In this document: positions 8,870 through 18,195 of the stretch, one piece after another | Position numbering within the stretch: position 1 is the first letter of the stretch | Layout: each line of letters opens with the position of its first letter | DNA from: an uncultured PS1 clade bacterium | GTDB lineage: Bacteria > Pseudomonadota > Alphaproteobacteria > MED-G09 | DNA length: 64,000 bases | Direction: 5' to 3' | Assembly (NCBI GenBank): GCA_902626605.1 | Contig: CACOFZ010000003.1 | Span: 87,201 to 151,200, forward strand | Program-made: the position numbers and the translations under genes | Notes under the pieces: model-generated | The model's database searches: none | What the model was told of the DNA's origin: nothing | The model's input: only the letters and a program-made list of their open reading frames with translations

Positions 8870-10417
8870 ATGCATCCATATATTCATGCTAAGAAAAATC
8901 CCAACAAACCTGCATTAATAATGGCATCATCAGGTAAAATTACCACGTATAAAGAACTTGATGAAAGATCAAATCAAATAGCTCATTTATTTAGGCAAAA
9001 GGGTTTAAAAATTGGAGATGGTATTTCAATTTTTATGGAAAATAACCCTAGATTTCTTGAAATTTGTTGGGCCGCACAAAGGTCTGGTTTATATTTTACG
9101 CCAATTTCATCTAAACTTACCGCAAGTGAGGTAAAGTATATTCATGATGACTGTAATTCTAAATTTTTTATTTCATCAAAATATTTAAAAAATGTTGCCA
9201 ATGAAACATATAAATTATTAAAAAATACAGAACATCATTATATGGTTGATGGTACAGAGGAAGGCTGGGAATCATTAGAAAATGCTATCAAGGATCTTCC
9301 AAAAACACCTGTACAAGATGAAGAGATGGGACAAGATATGCTTTACTCATCCGGAACTACAGGAAAACCAAAAGGTATAAGAGTACCTTTAAAGCATATT
9401 CCTATTGATCAATCTGATGCACTAATGTCAGTAATTGCACCTCTTTATGATATCAATGAAAATACGAAATATTTATCACCGGCTCCCTTATATCATGCAG
9501 CACCTTTAAGATTTACCATGAGAGTAAACTATCTTGGAGGCACAAACATCATAATGGAAAATTTTGATGCTGAAATGTCTCTCTCTTTTATTGAAAAATA
9601 TAAAATCAATATGAGCCAATGGGTTCCAACAATGTTTGTTAGAATGTGTAAATTGCCAGAAGAGATAAGAACGAAATATGACCTCTCAACACATGAGTGT
9701 GCGATACACGCTGCAGCTCCCTGTCCTATTGAAATAAAAAAAATGATGATAGATTGGTGGGGAGAAATCATCAATGAATTTTATGCTGGATCCGAAGGTA
9801 ATGGTTTTTTTGCATGCAATTCTAAAGAATGGCTTAGTCATATTGGTACTGTAGGCAAACCAATTTTTGGCATCCCACATATTTGTGACGAAAAAGGAAA
9901 TGAACTTCCAGTTGGATCAGAGGGGACTATATGGTTTGAGAGTGATGTTGAATTTACATATCATAATGATGAGAAAAAAACTCTTGAAACTAGACACCCT
10001 AATAATTCTAAATGGACTACATTAGGTGATATAGGAAAATTAGATGAGGATAATTATCTCTATCTTACCGATAGAAAAGCTTTTATGATTATTTCTGGTG
10101 GAGTAAATATTTATCCGCAAGAAACAGAAGATTTAATTATTACTCATCCTAAAGTTTTCGATTGTGCAGTTATAGGGGTTCCAAATCAAGATTTTGGCGA
10201 AGAAGTTAAAGCAGTTGTTCAGCCCATATCTTGGAATGATATAGGAAAAGACTTAGAGGAAGAAATTATTGAATTTTGTAAAAGTAACTTATCTACTATT
10301 AAATGTCCAAAAACAGTAGATTTTGAAAAAGAGCTTCCTAGGCATCCGACGGGAAAACTCTATAAAAGACTTTTAAAAGACCGTTATTGGGGTAAAAAGG
10401 ATAGTAAGATTGTATAA
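8870..10417 (+). CDS. AMP-binding acyl-CoA synthetase
   Basis: ANL-superfamily ligase forming acyl-adenylate and then acyl-CoA. The P-loop YSSGTTGKPKG is intact; further signatures are the FYAGSEGNG adenine-site loop, LGDIGKLDEDNYLYLTDR (hinge Asp) and the C-terminal catalytic lysine region PRHPTGKLYKRLLK. The 515-residue length fits medium- or aromatic-chain ligases of the FadD3/FadD13 type. An AGAGGA site precedes the ATG. A MaoC-type hydratase follows 14 nt later and an enoyl-CoA hydratase is divergent, so the three could activate and beta-oxidise one carboxylic acid. Chain specificity cannot be read from sequence. Confidence 0.92.
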   Translation: MHPYIHAKKNPNKPALIMASSGKITTYKELDERSNQIAHLFRQKGLKIGDGISIFMENNPRFLEICWAAQRSGLYFTPISSKLTASEVKYIHDDCNSKFFISSKYLKNVANETYKLLKNTEHHYMVDGTEEGWESLENAIKDLPKTPVQDEEMGQDMLYSSGTTGKPKGIRVPLKHIPIDQSDALMSVIAPLYDINENTKYLSPAPLYHAAPLRFTMRVNYLGGTNIIMENFDAEMSLSFIEKYKINMSQWVPTMFVRMCKLPEEIRTKYDLSTHECAIHAAAPCPIEIKKMMIDWWGEIINEFYAGSEGNGFFACNSKEWLSHIGTVGKPIFGIPHICDEKGNELPVGSEGTIWFESDVEFTYHNDEKKTLETRHPNNSKWTTLGDIGKLDEDNYLYLTDRKAFMIISGGVNIYPQETEDLIITHPKVFDCAVIGVPNQDFGEEVKAVVQPISWNDIGKDLEEEIIEFCKSNLSTIKCPKTVDFEKELPRHPTGKLYKRLLKDRYWGKKDSKIV

Positions 10418-10431
10418 TTTAGGAGAAAATT

Positions 10432-10884
10432 ATGAGAGTTTTTAACAATGTTGAAGAAATGAAAAAATGTGTTGGCCAGGAAATAGGTGTTAGCGACTGG
10501 TTTGCTATTGATCAAGATCGTATTAATGATTTTGCGGATGCTACTGGCGATCATCAATGGATACACGTAGATCCAGAGAGAACTAATTCAGAATTAGGTA
10601 TGCCTACAATAGCTCATGGATTTTTAACTTTATCTCTTGTACCAATGCTAACATCAAAAATTAGCTCAATAAAAAGTGTTACTAGAGGTATTAATTATGG
10701 AACAAATAAAGTTAGGTTTACTAATATGGTTCCAGTGAACTCAAATGTAAGAGCCAAAACTAAACTTCTTGAGGCTCAATCTAAGGCAGGCGGAACACAA
10801 TTAATTTCAGAAGTAAGTATTGAAATTGAAGGCCAAGATAGACCAGCAATGATTGCAGAAACCGTATCAATAGTTTTTGAATAA
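10432..10884 (+). CDS. MaoC family (R)-hydratase/dehydratase
   Basis: Hot-dog-fold enzyme that hydrates trans-2-enoyl-CoA to (R)-3-hydroxyacyl-CoA. The hydratase-2 motif is visible as FADATGDHQWIHVDPERT, giving the catalytic Asp and His, followed by TIAHGFLTLSL. At 150 residues it is a single hot-dog domain, of the type that works as a dimer. A strong AGGAG sits 8 nt before the ATG. It lies between the acyl-CoA ligase and the S9 peptidase, and the (R)-stereochemistry contrasts with the (S)-type crotonase hydratase divergently encoded at 8776. Confidence 0.92.
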   Translation: MRVFNNVEEMKKCVGQEIGVSDWFAIDQDRINDFADATGDHQWIHVDPERTNSELGMPTIAHGFLTLSLVPMLTSKISSIKSVTRGINYGTNKVRFTNMVPVNSNVRAKTKLLEAQSKAGGTQLISEVSIEIEGQDRPAMIAETVSIVFE

Positions 10885-10889
10885 ACTTT

Positions 10890-12998
10890 ATGCCGCCTAT
10901 TAATAAAAATTACCCGCCCAGGGCAAGAAAAAAGCTCGTCAAAAGGAAAGTGCATAATAAAGATTTGTCTGATCATTTTGATTGGATAAGAGATAATAAT
11001 TGGCAAGAGGTTCTTCATTCGCCAAATATTTTAAAAAAAAATATAAGAAAATATATAGATGAAGAAAATAATTGGACCAATAAAAATTTATCTTTTTTAA
11101 TACCAATAGAAAAAAAGATTTTCAAAGAGATTAAAAGTAAAATCAAAGAAGAGGATTTTTCAATACCTCAAAAAGATTGCAACTGGTTTTATTATTCAGA
11201 AACGAAAAAAAATAAAGAATACTCTATTTTAAAACGTTATAAATCTAATTCTTCAAGAAAAAAAAGTTTTGTTTATCATGATTGGAATAAAGAGAGTAAA
11301 CCTTATAAATATTTCAAACCTGGTGGAGCTTTCAACTCTAACAACCATAATCTTTTAGCATGGAGTTTTGATAATAAAGGTTCAGAATTTTATGAGGTAA
11401 AAATCAAAGACCTTAATAACAAAAAACACCTTAAGGATAATATTAAAAATACTGATGGAAGAATTGTATGGTCGTTAAATAATGACGGATTTTATTATAT
11501 AAAAATGGATAAAAATCATAGACCATCCAGTTTGTATTTTCATTTACTAGGAACACATCAGGATAAAGATACAGAAATATATAATGAAAAAGACTCTGGA
11601 TATTTCTTAAATATAAGTGAAACGTTAAGCAAAAAATATCTAGTTCTTAACATCCATAATCATGAAACAAGCGAAGTAAGAATTATTAATCAGGAAGAAA
11701 AAAATAAAAAGTTAGAGTTAATAGCTAAAAGAAAAAAAGGTATTGAATACAGCATCGAACATGATCGAGAAAATTCAAGACTATTAATACTTACTAACAA
11801 AGATGATGCAATTGACTTTAAATTAATGGAAACAAATGAAAATGAATTAAGTAAAAAAAATTGGATAGATTTTTTACCCCATAGAGAAGGAACATTAATT
11901 ACAAACTTCTCTTGCTTAGCTCAGTATATAATAGTTCAAGAGATAGAAAATGGATTACCAAGAATAGTAGTAATAAATAAAAAAAATAATAAAAAAAATA
12001 TTATAAAATTTGATGAAGAAATTTATGATTTAGATTTTAATGAGGGTTATGAATATGAAACAAATAAAATTAAAATATATTATTCTTCAATGGCAACGCC
12101 ACTTTTGACTTATGACTATAAATTAAAAGAACAGAAAAAAAGAATTATAAAAAAACAGCAAATCCCCTCTGGGCATAATGAAAAAAACTATAATTTAAAA
12201 AGAATTTATGCAATTTCTCATGATGGGGAAAAAATTCCAATATCAGTTATAAAGCGAAAAGATACACCAGAGAATGCTCCAACTTTACTATACGGATATG
12301 GATCTTACGGAATTTCAATATCACCAAGTTTTTCTGTATCTAGACTTTCTCTAATTGATAGAGGAATGGTTTATGCGATTGCTCATATAAGAGGTGGAAT
12401 GGAAAAAGGAAAAAAATGGTACGAGAATGGAAAAAAGAAAAATAAACTAAATAGTTTTAGAGATTTTATTGCGTGTGCTGAGTTTTTAAAAAAAGAAAAT
12501 ATTTCAAAGAATATTACAATCCACGGTGGAAGTGCTGGTGGTCTTTTAATTGGGGCCTCTCTAAATATAAGCCCTGATACCTTTCATTGTGCTGTTGCTG
12601 AAGTGCCATTCGTAGATGTTTTAAATACCATTCTTGATGATAGCCTTCCATTAACCCCTCCAGAATGGGAGGAATGGGGAAACCCGATTAAAAATAAAAG
12701 TGATTTTGATTATATCAGATCTTATTCACCATATGATAATATAAAAGAACAAAATTATCCTGCTATACTTGCTACATCAGGACTAACAGACCCCAGAGTT
12801 ACTTACTGGGAGGCAACCAAGTGGATCGCAAAACTAAGAAGTAAAAAAACTAATGATAATCCATTATTTTTAAAAACATATACCGAAGCAGGTCACGGTG
12901 GAATGGCTGGAAGGTATAATCAAATAAAAGAAACAGCATTTATTTATGCATTTATTTTGTGGAGAAATAATTTAATTAAAAGGTCTTTCACCAGATAA
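10890..12998 (+). CDS. S9 family prolyl oligopeptidase/oligopeptidase B
   Basis: A serine oligopeptidase of 702 residues with an N-terminal beta-propeller (about residues 70-420) and a C-terminal alpha/beta-hydrolase domain. The nucleophile lies in HGGSAGGLLIG, the Asp in TSGLTDPRV and the His in EAGHGGMAGR, in the right order and spacing. IAHIRGGMEKGKKWYENGK is a hallmark of the S9A oligopeptidase B/prolyl oligopeptidase branch. No signal peptide is apparent, so it is probably cytosolic and cleaves short peptides, after basic residues if truly PtrB-like. The propeller is unusually Lys/Asn-rich, consistent with AT-biased composition. It starts 5 nt after maoC with little ribosome site, and its last 27 nt overlap the convergent TauD-type gene. 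Confidence 0.88.
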   Translation: MPPINKNYPPRARKKLVKRKVHNKDLSDHFDWIRDNNWQEVLHSPNILKKNIRKYIDEENNWTNKNLSFLIPIEKKIFKEIKSKIKEEDFSIPQKDCNWFYYSETKKNKEYSILKRYKSNSSRKKSFVYHDWNKESKPYKYFKPGGAFNSNNHNLLAWSFDNKGSEFYEVKIKDLNNKKHLKDNIKNTDGRIVWSLNNDGFYYIKMDKNHRPSSLYFHLLGTHQDKDTEIYNEKDSGYFLNISETLSKKYLVLNIHNHETSEVRIINQEEKNKKLELIAKRKKGIEYSIEHDRENSRLLILTNKDDAIDFKLMETNENELSKKNWIDFLPHREGTLITNFSCLAQYIIVQEIENGLPRIVVINKKNNKKNIIKFDEEIYDLDFNEGYEYETNKIKIYYSSMATPLLTYDYKLKEQKKRIIKKQQIPSGHNEKNYNLKRIYAISHDGEKIPISVIKRKDTPENAPTLLYGYGSYGISISPSFSVSRLSLIDRGMVYAIAHIRGGMEKGKKWYENGKKKNKLNSFRDFIACAEFLKKENISKNITIHGGSAGGLLIGASLNISPDTFHCAVAEVPFVDVLNTILDDSLPLTPPEWEEWGNPIKNKSDFDYIRSYSPYDNIKEQNYPAILATSGLTDPRVTYWEATKWIAKLRSKKTNDNPLFLKTYTEAGHGGMAGRYNQIKETAFIYAFILWRNNLIKRSFTR

Positions 12999-13823
12999 AG
13001 TAATTCTATGCAAAAGTCTTTTATATCCCTCATAACCTCCTTGAGCGCAATGGTTAACCGATCGATTATCCCACATTACAAGCATATTAGGTTCCCATGA
13101 ATGCTTATATACATAAATTTCTTTTTCCATATGATTATATAATTCATCTAGTAATAGTTTAGACTCATTTTCATTAAATCCATCAATTGCTATAGTATAT
13201 ACCGGGTTGATAAAAAGTGACTTTTTATTAGTTTCAGGGTGAGTTCTAACTAGTGGATGCAAAAAAATATCTTTAGCCTTTTTTGATGGTTTTATCTTCA
13301 TTGATCTATCATTATTCTTTTCCAATGCATAAAATCCATCATCGGCGTATGGTCTAACTGCACTGTGAACAACATTAAGGTTATTTATTTTATTTTTAAT
13401 TGATGTTGATAAATCTTCATAAGCTTTTTGTGTGTTTAAAAATAATGTTTCACCTCCAACTGGAGGTATTATTTTTGAGTGAAGAAGTGTTGCAGAGGGA
13501 GGATTTTCTTGAAAAGACCAATCTGAATGCCAAGATCCACCAAACGGAGGAGCTTTTTCGTTTGCTTCTCTTTTAACTTCAATAATATTTGGATGATTTT
13601 TCATGGATTCAATATATGGATCATCACCAAACTCACCAAATAATAAACTAAAACTTTCAAATTGATGATGATCTAATTTCAAATTTTTAAAAATTAATAT
13701 AGAATTTTCTAACCACAGATTTCTTATTTCATTTATATAAATTGAAGAGCAATGATTTTCTATTTTAAAATCATGTATTTCAACACCTAAATTAGATTTA
13801 TTATTTATTTTTTTATATTTCAC
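12972..13823 (-). CDS. TauD/TfdA family Fe(II)/2-oxoglutarate dioxygenase
   Basis: Non-heme iron dioxygenase of the taurine/2,4-D dioxygenase family. The iron-binding His-x-Asp is in GSWHSDWSF, the distal His in DNRSVNHCA, and the 2-oxoglutarate-binding Arg in KRLLHRITLSGERP. Length 283 is typical. The start codon is GTG; no ATG is available before the conserved region. The real substrate is not predictable: family members oxidise taurine, alkyl sulfates, phenoxyacetates, carnitine-like compounds and others. It stands alone, convergent with the peptidase gene and divergent from the nitronate monooxygenase, without sulfonate transport genes directly beside it (an NMT1/TauT-type ABC set lies 17 kb away). 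Confidence 0.9.
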   Translation of the reverse strand: MKYKKINNKSNLGVEIHDFKIENHCSSIYINEIRNLWLENSILIFKNLKLDHHQFESFSLLFGEFGDDPYIESMKNHPNIIEVKREANEKAPPFGGSWHSDWSFQENPPSATLLHSKIIPPVGGETLFLNTQKAYEDLSTSIKNKINNLNVVHSAVRPYADDGFYALEKNNDRSMKIKPSKKAKDIFLHPLVRTHPETNKKSLFINPVYTIAIDGFNENESKLLLDELYNHMEKEIYVYKHSWEPNMLVMWDNRSVNHCAQGGYEGYKRLLHRITLSGERPFN

Positions 13824-13906
13824 ATTAATATTATCTTATCAAAAAAAGAATGTTTCAATTATTAAATTAATGATTATTATGCAAAAAAAATTTAGGAGAT
13901 TTGACA

Positions 13907-14875
13907 ATGGCACTAGTATCAAAATTAGATGGAAAATTAAGACTTCCAGTTGTGGGAGCACCTTTATTTATTGTCTCTGGACCAGAGTTAGTAATTGCTC
14001 AATGTAAAGCTGGTATTGTTGGATCTTTTCCAGCTCTTAATGCGAGACCACAGAGTATGCTTGGCGATTGGTTGACGAGAATTAAAGAAGAACTTGCAGA
14101 ACATGATGAAAAAAATCCTGAATCACCATCTGCTCCTTTTGCTGTTAATCAAATCTGTCATGCATCTAATGATAGACTTATGGAAGATATGCAAACATGC
14201 GTAGAACATGAAGTTCCTATTATTATTACTAGCCTTAGACCTCCTCTTGAAATTGTTCAAGCAGCTCATAGCTATGGAGGTGTTGTTTTTCATGATGTTA
14301 TTAATGTTAAACATGCAAAAAAGGCAGCGGAACAAGGAGTTGATGGACTTATTTTAGTTTGTGCAGGAGCTGGTGGTCATGCTGGAAGCCTATCTCCCTT
14401 TTCCTTGGTAAGAGAAATCAAAGAATGGTTTGACGGAACAATATTGTTATCTGGTTCAATTAGCGATGGTCACTCTGTAGCCGGCGCTTTAGCGATGGGA
14501 GCAGATCTTGCTTATATAGGAACAAGATTCATTGCAACTGAAGAGGCTAATGCTGATCAAGGATACAAAGATATGTTAATTGAATCTACTGCAGATGATA
14601 TCGTTTATTCTTCACTTTTTACAGGTGTTAATGGTAATTACCTTAAACCTTCAATTGCAAGAGCTGGTCTAGATCCTGATAATCTTCCTGGTGCTGATAA
14701 ATCAAAAATGAATTTTGGGTCGGGTGGAAATATGAAACAAAAAGCTTGGAAAGATATTTGGGGATCCGGTCAAGGTATTGGTGGTATAAAAGATGCTCCA
14801 TCAGTAGGTAATCTTGTTGGTAAAATTGAAAAAGAATACAATCAAGCTTTTGATGAAATGATTGAGAAAAGATAA
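13907..14875 (+). CDS. Nitronate monooxygenase family (NPD) FMN protein
   Basis: FMN-dependent TIM-barrel enzyme of the 2-nitropropane dioxygenase family; characterised members oxidise alkyl nitronates such as propionate-3-nitronate. Visible features are LPVVGAPLFIVSGPELV at the N-terminus, the phosphate-binding CAGAGGHAGSLSPFSL region (catalytic His equivalent in GGHAG), LLSGSISDGHSVAGALAMGADLAYIGTRFIAT, and a Gly-rich C-terminus. The ORF-track start at 13901 is a TTG; the ATG at 13907 lies 6 nt after a TAGGAGAT ribosome site and is used here (322 residues). The stop is 3 nt from that of gmd on the other strand. Confidence 0.9.
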   Translation: MALVSKLDGKLRLPVVGAPLFIVSGPELVIAQCKAGIVGSFPALNARPQSMLGDWLTRIKEELAEHDEKNPESPSAPFAVNQICHASNDRLMEDMQTCVEHEVPIIITSLRPPLEIVQAAHSYGGVVFHDVINVKHAKKAAEQGVDGLILVCAGAGGHAGSLSPFSLVREIKEWFDGTILLSGSISDGHSVAGALAMGADLAYIGTRFIATEEANADQGYKDMLIESTADDIVYSSLFTGVNGNYLKPSIARAGLDPDNLPGADKSKMNFGSGGNMKQKAWKDIWGSGQGIGGIKDAPSVGNLVGKIEKEYNQAFDEMIEKR

Positions 14876-14878
14876 CAA

Positions 14879-15913
14879 CTAAAACCAGAAATTATTATCC
14901 TTAATTCTTTTCAAATCATGCTCTACCATCATGCTTACTAGAGATTGAAAATTAATAGATGGTTTCCATCCAAGTTTCTTTTTTGCTTTAGATGCATCTC
15001 CTAAAAGATGATCTGTTTCAGATGGTCTAGTGTACTGCTTATCTACGGAAATAATTATACTGCCGGTTTTTTTACAAATTCCAACTTCGTTGTCACCTTC
15101 ATTATCCCATTCAATATCTACATCAATAGAATTTGCTGCAACCTGAACAAAATCTCTGACACTATTAGTTTCACCTGTAGCAATAACATAGTCATCAGGT
15201 TTATCTTTTTGAAGCATTAACCACATTGCCTCAATATAATCACCAGCAAAACCCCAGTCCCGTTCAGCATTTAAATTCCCTAAATTAATTTTTTTGATTT
15301 TTTTTAAAGCTATTTGGGCTATTCCTTGTGAAATTTTACGAGTTACAAATTCTGTTCCACGCAAAGGTGACTCATGATTAAAAAGGATTCCAGAACATGC
15401 GAACATATTCCATGCTTCACGGTAATTTACAGTCATCCAATGAGAATAAAGTTTTGCGATTCCGTATGGGCTTCTTGGATAAAAAGGTGTATTTTCATTT
15501 TGAGGGCTTTGTTGAGCCTTTCCAAACATTTCTGAAGTAGAAGCTTGATAAAATTTGGGATTACCTCCTAAATTTCTTACTATCTCTAGAAGTCTTGTAA
15601 CGCCAATACCATCTATATCGGATGTATAAATAGGTTGCTCATATGAGGTTTGAACAAAACTTTGAGCTGCAAGATTGTAAATTTCATCTGGTTCTATCCT
15701 TTCAATCAATCTTTGGATATTTGTGATCTCCGCAAGATCCATTGTTACAAGCTCTATGTCATCTAAGACGCCTATGTAAGATAAACGGGAAGTATTAATT
15801 GATGAAGTTCTTCTTACAGCCCCATAAACTTTATAACCTTTTTTAATTAAAAATTCAGAGAGATATGCTCCATCTTGGCCAGTAATTCCTGTAATGAGTG
15901 CTTTTTTTGTCAT
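14879..15913 (-). CDS. gmd: GDP-mannose 4,6-dehydratase
   Basis: Converts GDP-mannose to GDP-4-keto-6-deoxymannose, precursor of GDP-fucose, rhamnose or perosamine for surface glycans. This extended SDR begins with ITGITGQDGAYLSEFL, the NAD(P)-binding TGxxGxxG fingerprint, then RRTSSINTSRL. The catalytic Tyr-x3-Lys is in SPYGIAKLYSHW, and NHESPLRGTEFVTRKIS is the characteristic GDP-mannose-binding stretch. The 344-residue length is normal. It stands alone: no GDP-fucose synthase, glycosyltransferase or transport gene is adjacent, so the end sugar is unknown. Confidence 0.95.
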   Translation of the reverse strand: MTKKALITGITGQDGAYLSEFLIKKGYKVYGAVRRTSSINTSRLSYIGVLDDIELVTMDLAEITNIQRLIERIEPDEIYNLAAQSFVQTSYEQPIYTSDIDGIGVTRLLEIVRNLGGNPKFYQASTSEMFGKAQQSPQNENTPFYPRSPYGIAKLYSHWMTVNYREAWNMFACSGILFNHESPLRGTEFVTRKISQGIAQIALKKIKKINLGNLNAERDWGFAGDYIEAMWLMLQKDKPDDYVIATGETNSVRDFVQVAANSIDVDIEWDNEGDNEVGICKKTGSIIISVDKQYTRPSETDHLLGDASKAKKKLGWKPSINFQSLVSMMVEHDLKRIKDNNFWF

Positions 15914-15985
15914 GAAAGTAAAATAATTAAATAAAAATAAAAGTATATATTTTATTTAATAATTATATTGCAATGCTCTTAAAAA

Positions 15986-17491
15986 TTAAAAAAGATTTTT
16001 TTGGATTTCAACTTTTTTATTTTTAGCTTGTTTCTTTATTTTTTTTATTCTGGGCTTTCTACTCCCATGTTTAATATAAATCTTATTAGACTCAATTTTA
16101 TGAGTTTGTTCTTTACGTAATTTATATATTTTACTTGCTGCAACTTTTCTTGCCAATGACTCTTCAACTATCGGAAAATTATATTCTTTGATATAATTTT
16201 TATCTTCCCAAGGCATATGGATGTATTTTTTTGGTACATTTTTTAATTCAGGTACCCATTTTTTTATAAATATTCCATCAGGATCATGATCAATACCTTG
16301 CTTGATAGGATTGTAAATTCTTATAGCATTGATACCGGTAGTTCCCGACTGCATTTGCGATTGGGAATAGTGAATTCCTGGTTCATAATCAATAAATAAA
16401 GTCGCAAGATATTTTGAAGTTTTTTGCCAAGGAAGCCACAGATGATAGCTTGCAAAGCTCATTAACATAGCTCTCATTCTAAAATTAAGCCAACCTGTTT
16501 TTATAAGCGATCGCATACATGCATCTACCATTGGATAACCTGTAAATCCATTTTTCCATCTTTCAAAAAAAAGATTATTATCTTTTTCATTTCTCAATTT
16601 ATTATAAGAAGAATGCATGTTTTTAAATTCAATATCAGGTTGATCTTCCAGTTTTTGAATAAAGTGACAATGCCATCTTAACCTACTTGAAAATGTATTT
16701 ATTGATCTAGGCCAATTTTCTTTTTCATCTTTTGGAAGTTTTTGTATTTCTCTTTTTCTATTAATTGTTTGTTGAATAATTTCTTTAATAGATAGAGTTC
16801 CAAATGCTATATGAGCTGATAGCCTCGAGGAACTATAATGTGCTGTTAAAGGAGAGGACATTTCCTTTGAATAATTTTTTCCTCTTTTATTCAAAAAACT
16901 CTTTAAAAGCCTAAGCCCTTCATATCTTCCTCCTTTTTGCAATATTTCAATACCGTCATTTTTAAGACCTAATTGTTTCGCTGAAGGTATTTTTTCGGAA
17001 ATAAATTTATAATCTCTTATTTTTTTTGGAGGTTCGTATGGCAAAATATTCATTCTTCTTTGCCATTCTTTTGACCAACCGTCTCTATTTTTTAAGCCTC
17101 TAATAACTCCGTTTTGTGAGGCTTCATTCCATTTAATATTTTTTGATTTAAACCAATCTTTAAGCTTAAGGTCTCTTTTATATGTCCAAAAATTCCAAGT
17201 TTCCTGATGTGACCAGATTTCTTTTATTCCATACTGATTGTTAATATCATTAAATATTTCTAAAGCATCACCTGTTTTAATGATTAAATTCTGTCCTATT
17301 TTTTTTAAGTCTTTATCCAAATCTTTTAGACAGTCTTCTAAAAAATTATACTGTCTATAACTTAAATCATCCTGTTGCCAGAGCTCTGGTTCTATAATAT
17401 AGAGAGGCATTACAAGTTTGCTCTTACAAGCATTTGTAAAAGCTTCATTATCCCAAACCCTTAAATCCCTTTTAAACCAAGCAATATGCAT
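15986..17491 (-). CDS. Photolyase/cryptochrome family flavoprotein
   Basis: Predicted light-dependent DNA repair enzyme or cryptochrome. The N-terminal alpha/beta photolyase domain begins HIAWFKRDLRVWDN and spans about residues 1-130. The helical FAD domain contains TAHYSSSRLSAHIAFGTLS, the MRSLIKTGWLNFRMRAMLMSF core and the loop SQSQMQSGTTGINAIRIYNP. The GINAIRIYNPIKQG plus DHDPDG arrangement differs from textbook CPD photolyases and suggests a distinct subfamily. A Lys-rich tail of roughly 40 residues (PRIKKIKKQAKNKK) ends the protein and could bind DNA. Repair specificity (CPD, 6-4 or signalling) is not resolved. It is isolated, between gmd and tRNA-Gln. Confidence 0.87.
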   Translation of the reverse strand: MHIAWFKRDLRVWDNEAFTNACKSKLVMPLYIIEPELWQQDDLSYRQYNFLEDCLKDLDKDLKKIGQNLIIKTGDALEIFNDINNQYGIKEIWSHQETWNFWTYKRDLKLKDWFKSKNIKWNEASQNGVIRGLKNRDGWSKEWQRRMNILPYEPPKKIRDYKFISEKIPSAKQLGLKNDGIEILQKGGRYEGLRLLKSFLNKRGKNYSKEMSSPLTAHYSSSRLSAHIAFGTLSIKEIIQQTINRKREIQKLPKDEKENWPRSINTFSSRLRWHCHFIQKLEDQPDIEFKNMHSSYNKLRNEKDNNLFFERWKNGFTGYPMVDACMRSLIKTGWLNFRMRAMLMSFASYHLWLPWQKTSKYLATLFIDYEPGIHYSQSQMQSGTTGINAIRIYNPIKQGIDHDPDGIFIKKWVPELKNVPKKYIHMPWEDKNYIKEYNFPIVEESLARKVAASKIYKLRKEQTHKIESNKIYIKHGSRKPRIKKIKKQAKNKKVEIQKNLF

Positions 17492-17524
17492 AATAAAAAA
17501 GTTTCTAAACTATTAATAATAATT

Positions 17525-17599
17525 TGGCTGGGGCGGTAGGATTCGAACCTACGCATCGCGGGATCAAAACCCGCTGCCTTACCGCTTGGCTACGCCCCA
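17525..17599 (-). tRNA. tRNA-Gln (anticodon TTG)
   Basis: On the minus strand the sequence folds as a full cloverleaf: acceptor TGGGGCG pairs with CGCCCCA, the anticodon stem GCGGG/CCCGC encloses loop TTTTGAT with anticodon TTG, and the T arm is GTAGG-TTCGAAT-CCTAC. The discriminator is G and CCA is encoded. The T1-A72 acceptor end is typical of bacterial tRNA-Gln. It lies between the photolyase start and the unknown membrane gene. If charging goes through Glu-tRNA-Gln, the gltX at 2.1 kb and a GatCAB amidotransferase outside the window would be its partners. Confidence 0.96.
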
Positions 17600-17626
17600 A
17601 AAGACATAATTAAAAATATGTTACAT

Positions 17627-17656
17627 CGTATAACCTTCGTATACTAATATTGACAA
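17627..17656 (-). promoter_or_regulatory. Candidate sigma-70-type promoter of tRNA-Gln
   Basis: Read on the minus strand, TTGTCA (5/6 to the -35 consensus) is followed after 18 nt by TATACG (4/6 to the -10). The hexamers end 27 nt upstream of the tRNA 5' end, a sensible leader length. Assigned by eye only. Confidence 0.5.
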
Positions 17657-17741
17657 GAAAAAAAGTTATAACTTTCTTAAATCTTTACATATAAAAAATA
17701 TTATGATGTCATAAAAAATTATTCATAAAAGGAGGGTAAAT

Positions 17742-18170
17742 ATGAGTGAGTTTCAAATAATATCTATGATGAATTCTGGACTAGCTATGAATGGTCTTTT
17801 TTTAATTGGTTTTTCTTTTCTAGCTTGGTTTTCAGGAAGAGCAGCAGTAATTATGCATGAAAAGGGTAATGCCAATTTATTTGGAAAAATTGTTATAAGT
17901 GCTTTTTCGCTTACATCAGTATGGTATATAAATATGCAATTTGCATATGTATCACTTGGTATTAGAGGTGCAGCACATTCAATGGCTGTCTTAAAAGAGG
18001 AAACTGGATCTGTAAGTGCTAGAGGTCAATCGCTTATCGATAACTTTAATGGAAGCACTGAAGTACCAACATTCAGCCTTATAAATGAACCTGCAGGTTT
18101 AATTTTAGTAATCGCTCTAGCTTTATGCTTATTGTCAGGTATTTGGTTAGGTGATTCTAATAATAAATAA
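17742..18170 (+). CDS. Uncharacterised small membrane protein
   Basis: I do not recognise this 142-residue protein. It has a perfect GGAGGG ribosome site and its own intrinsic terminator, so it is probably well expressed as a single-gene transcript. Three hydrophobic segments are visible: about residues 14-34, 46-70 and 115-135. The middle part (FAYVSLGIRGAAHSMAVLKEE, then SARGQSLIDNF) looks amphipathic and polar, presumably a periplasmic or cytoplasmic loop between segments two and three. There is no cleavable signal peptide, no Cys and no known motif. It sits alone between tRNA-Gln and the TonB receptors, with at least 140 nt free on each side, apart from the tRNA. Confidence 0.8.
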   Translation: MSEFQIISMMNSGLAMNGLFLIGFSFLAWFSGRAAVIMHEKGNANLFGKIVISAFSLTSVWYINMQFAYVSLGIRGAAHSMAVLKEETGSVSARGQSLIDNFNGSTEVPTFSLINEPAGLILVIALALCLLSGIWLGDSNNK

Positions 18171-18195
18171 TTTTTTATTAAATTTTAACTATTTT

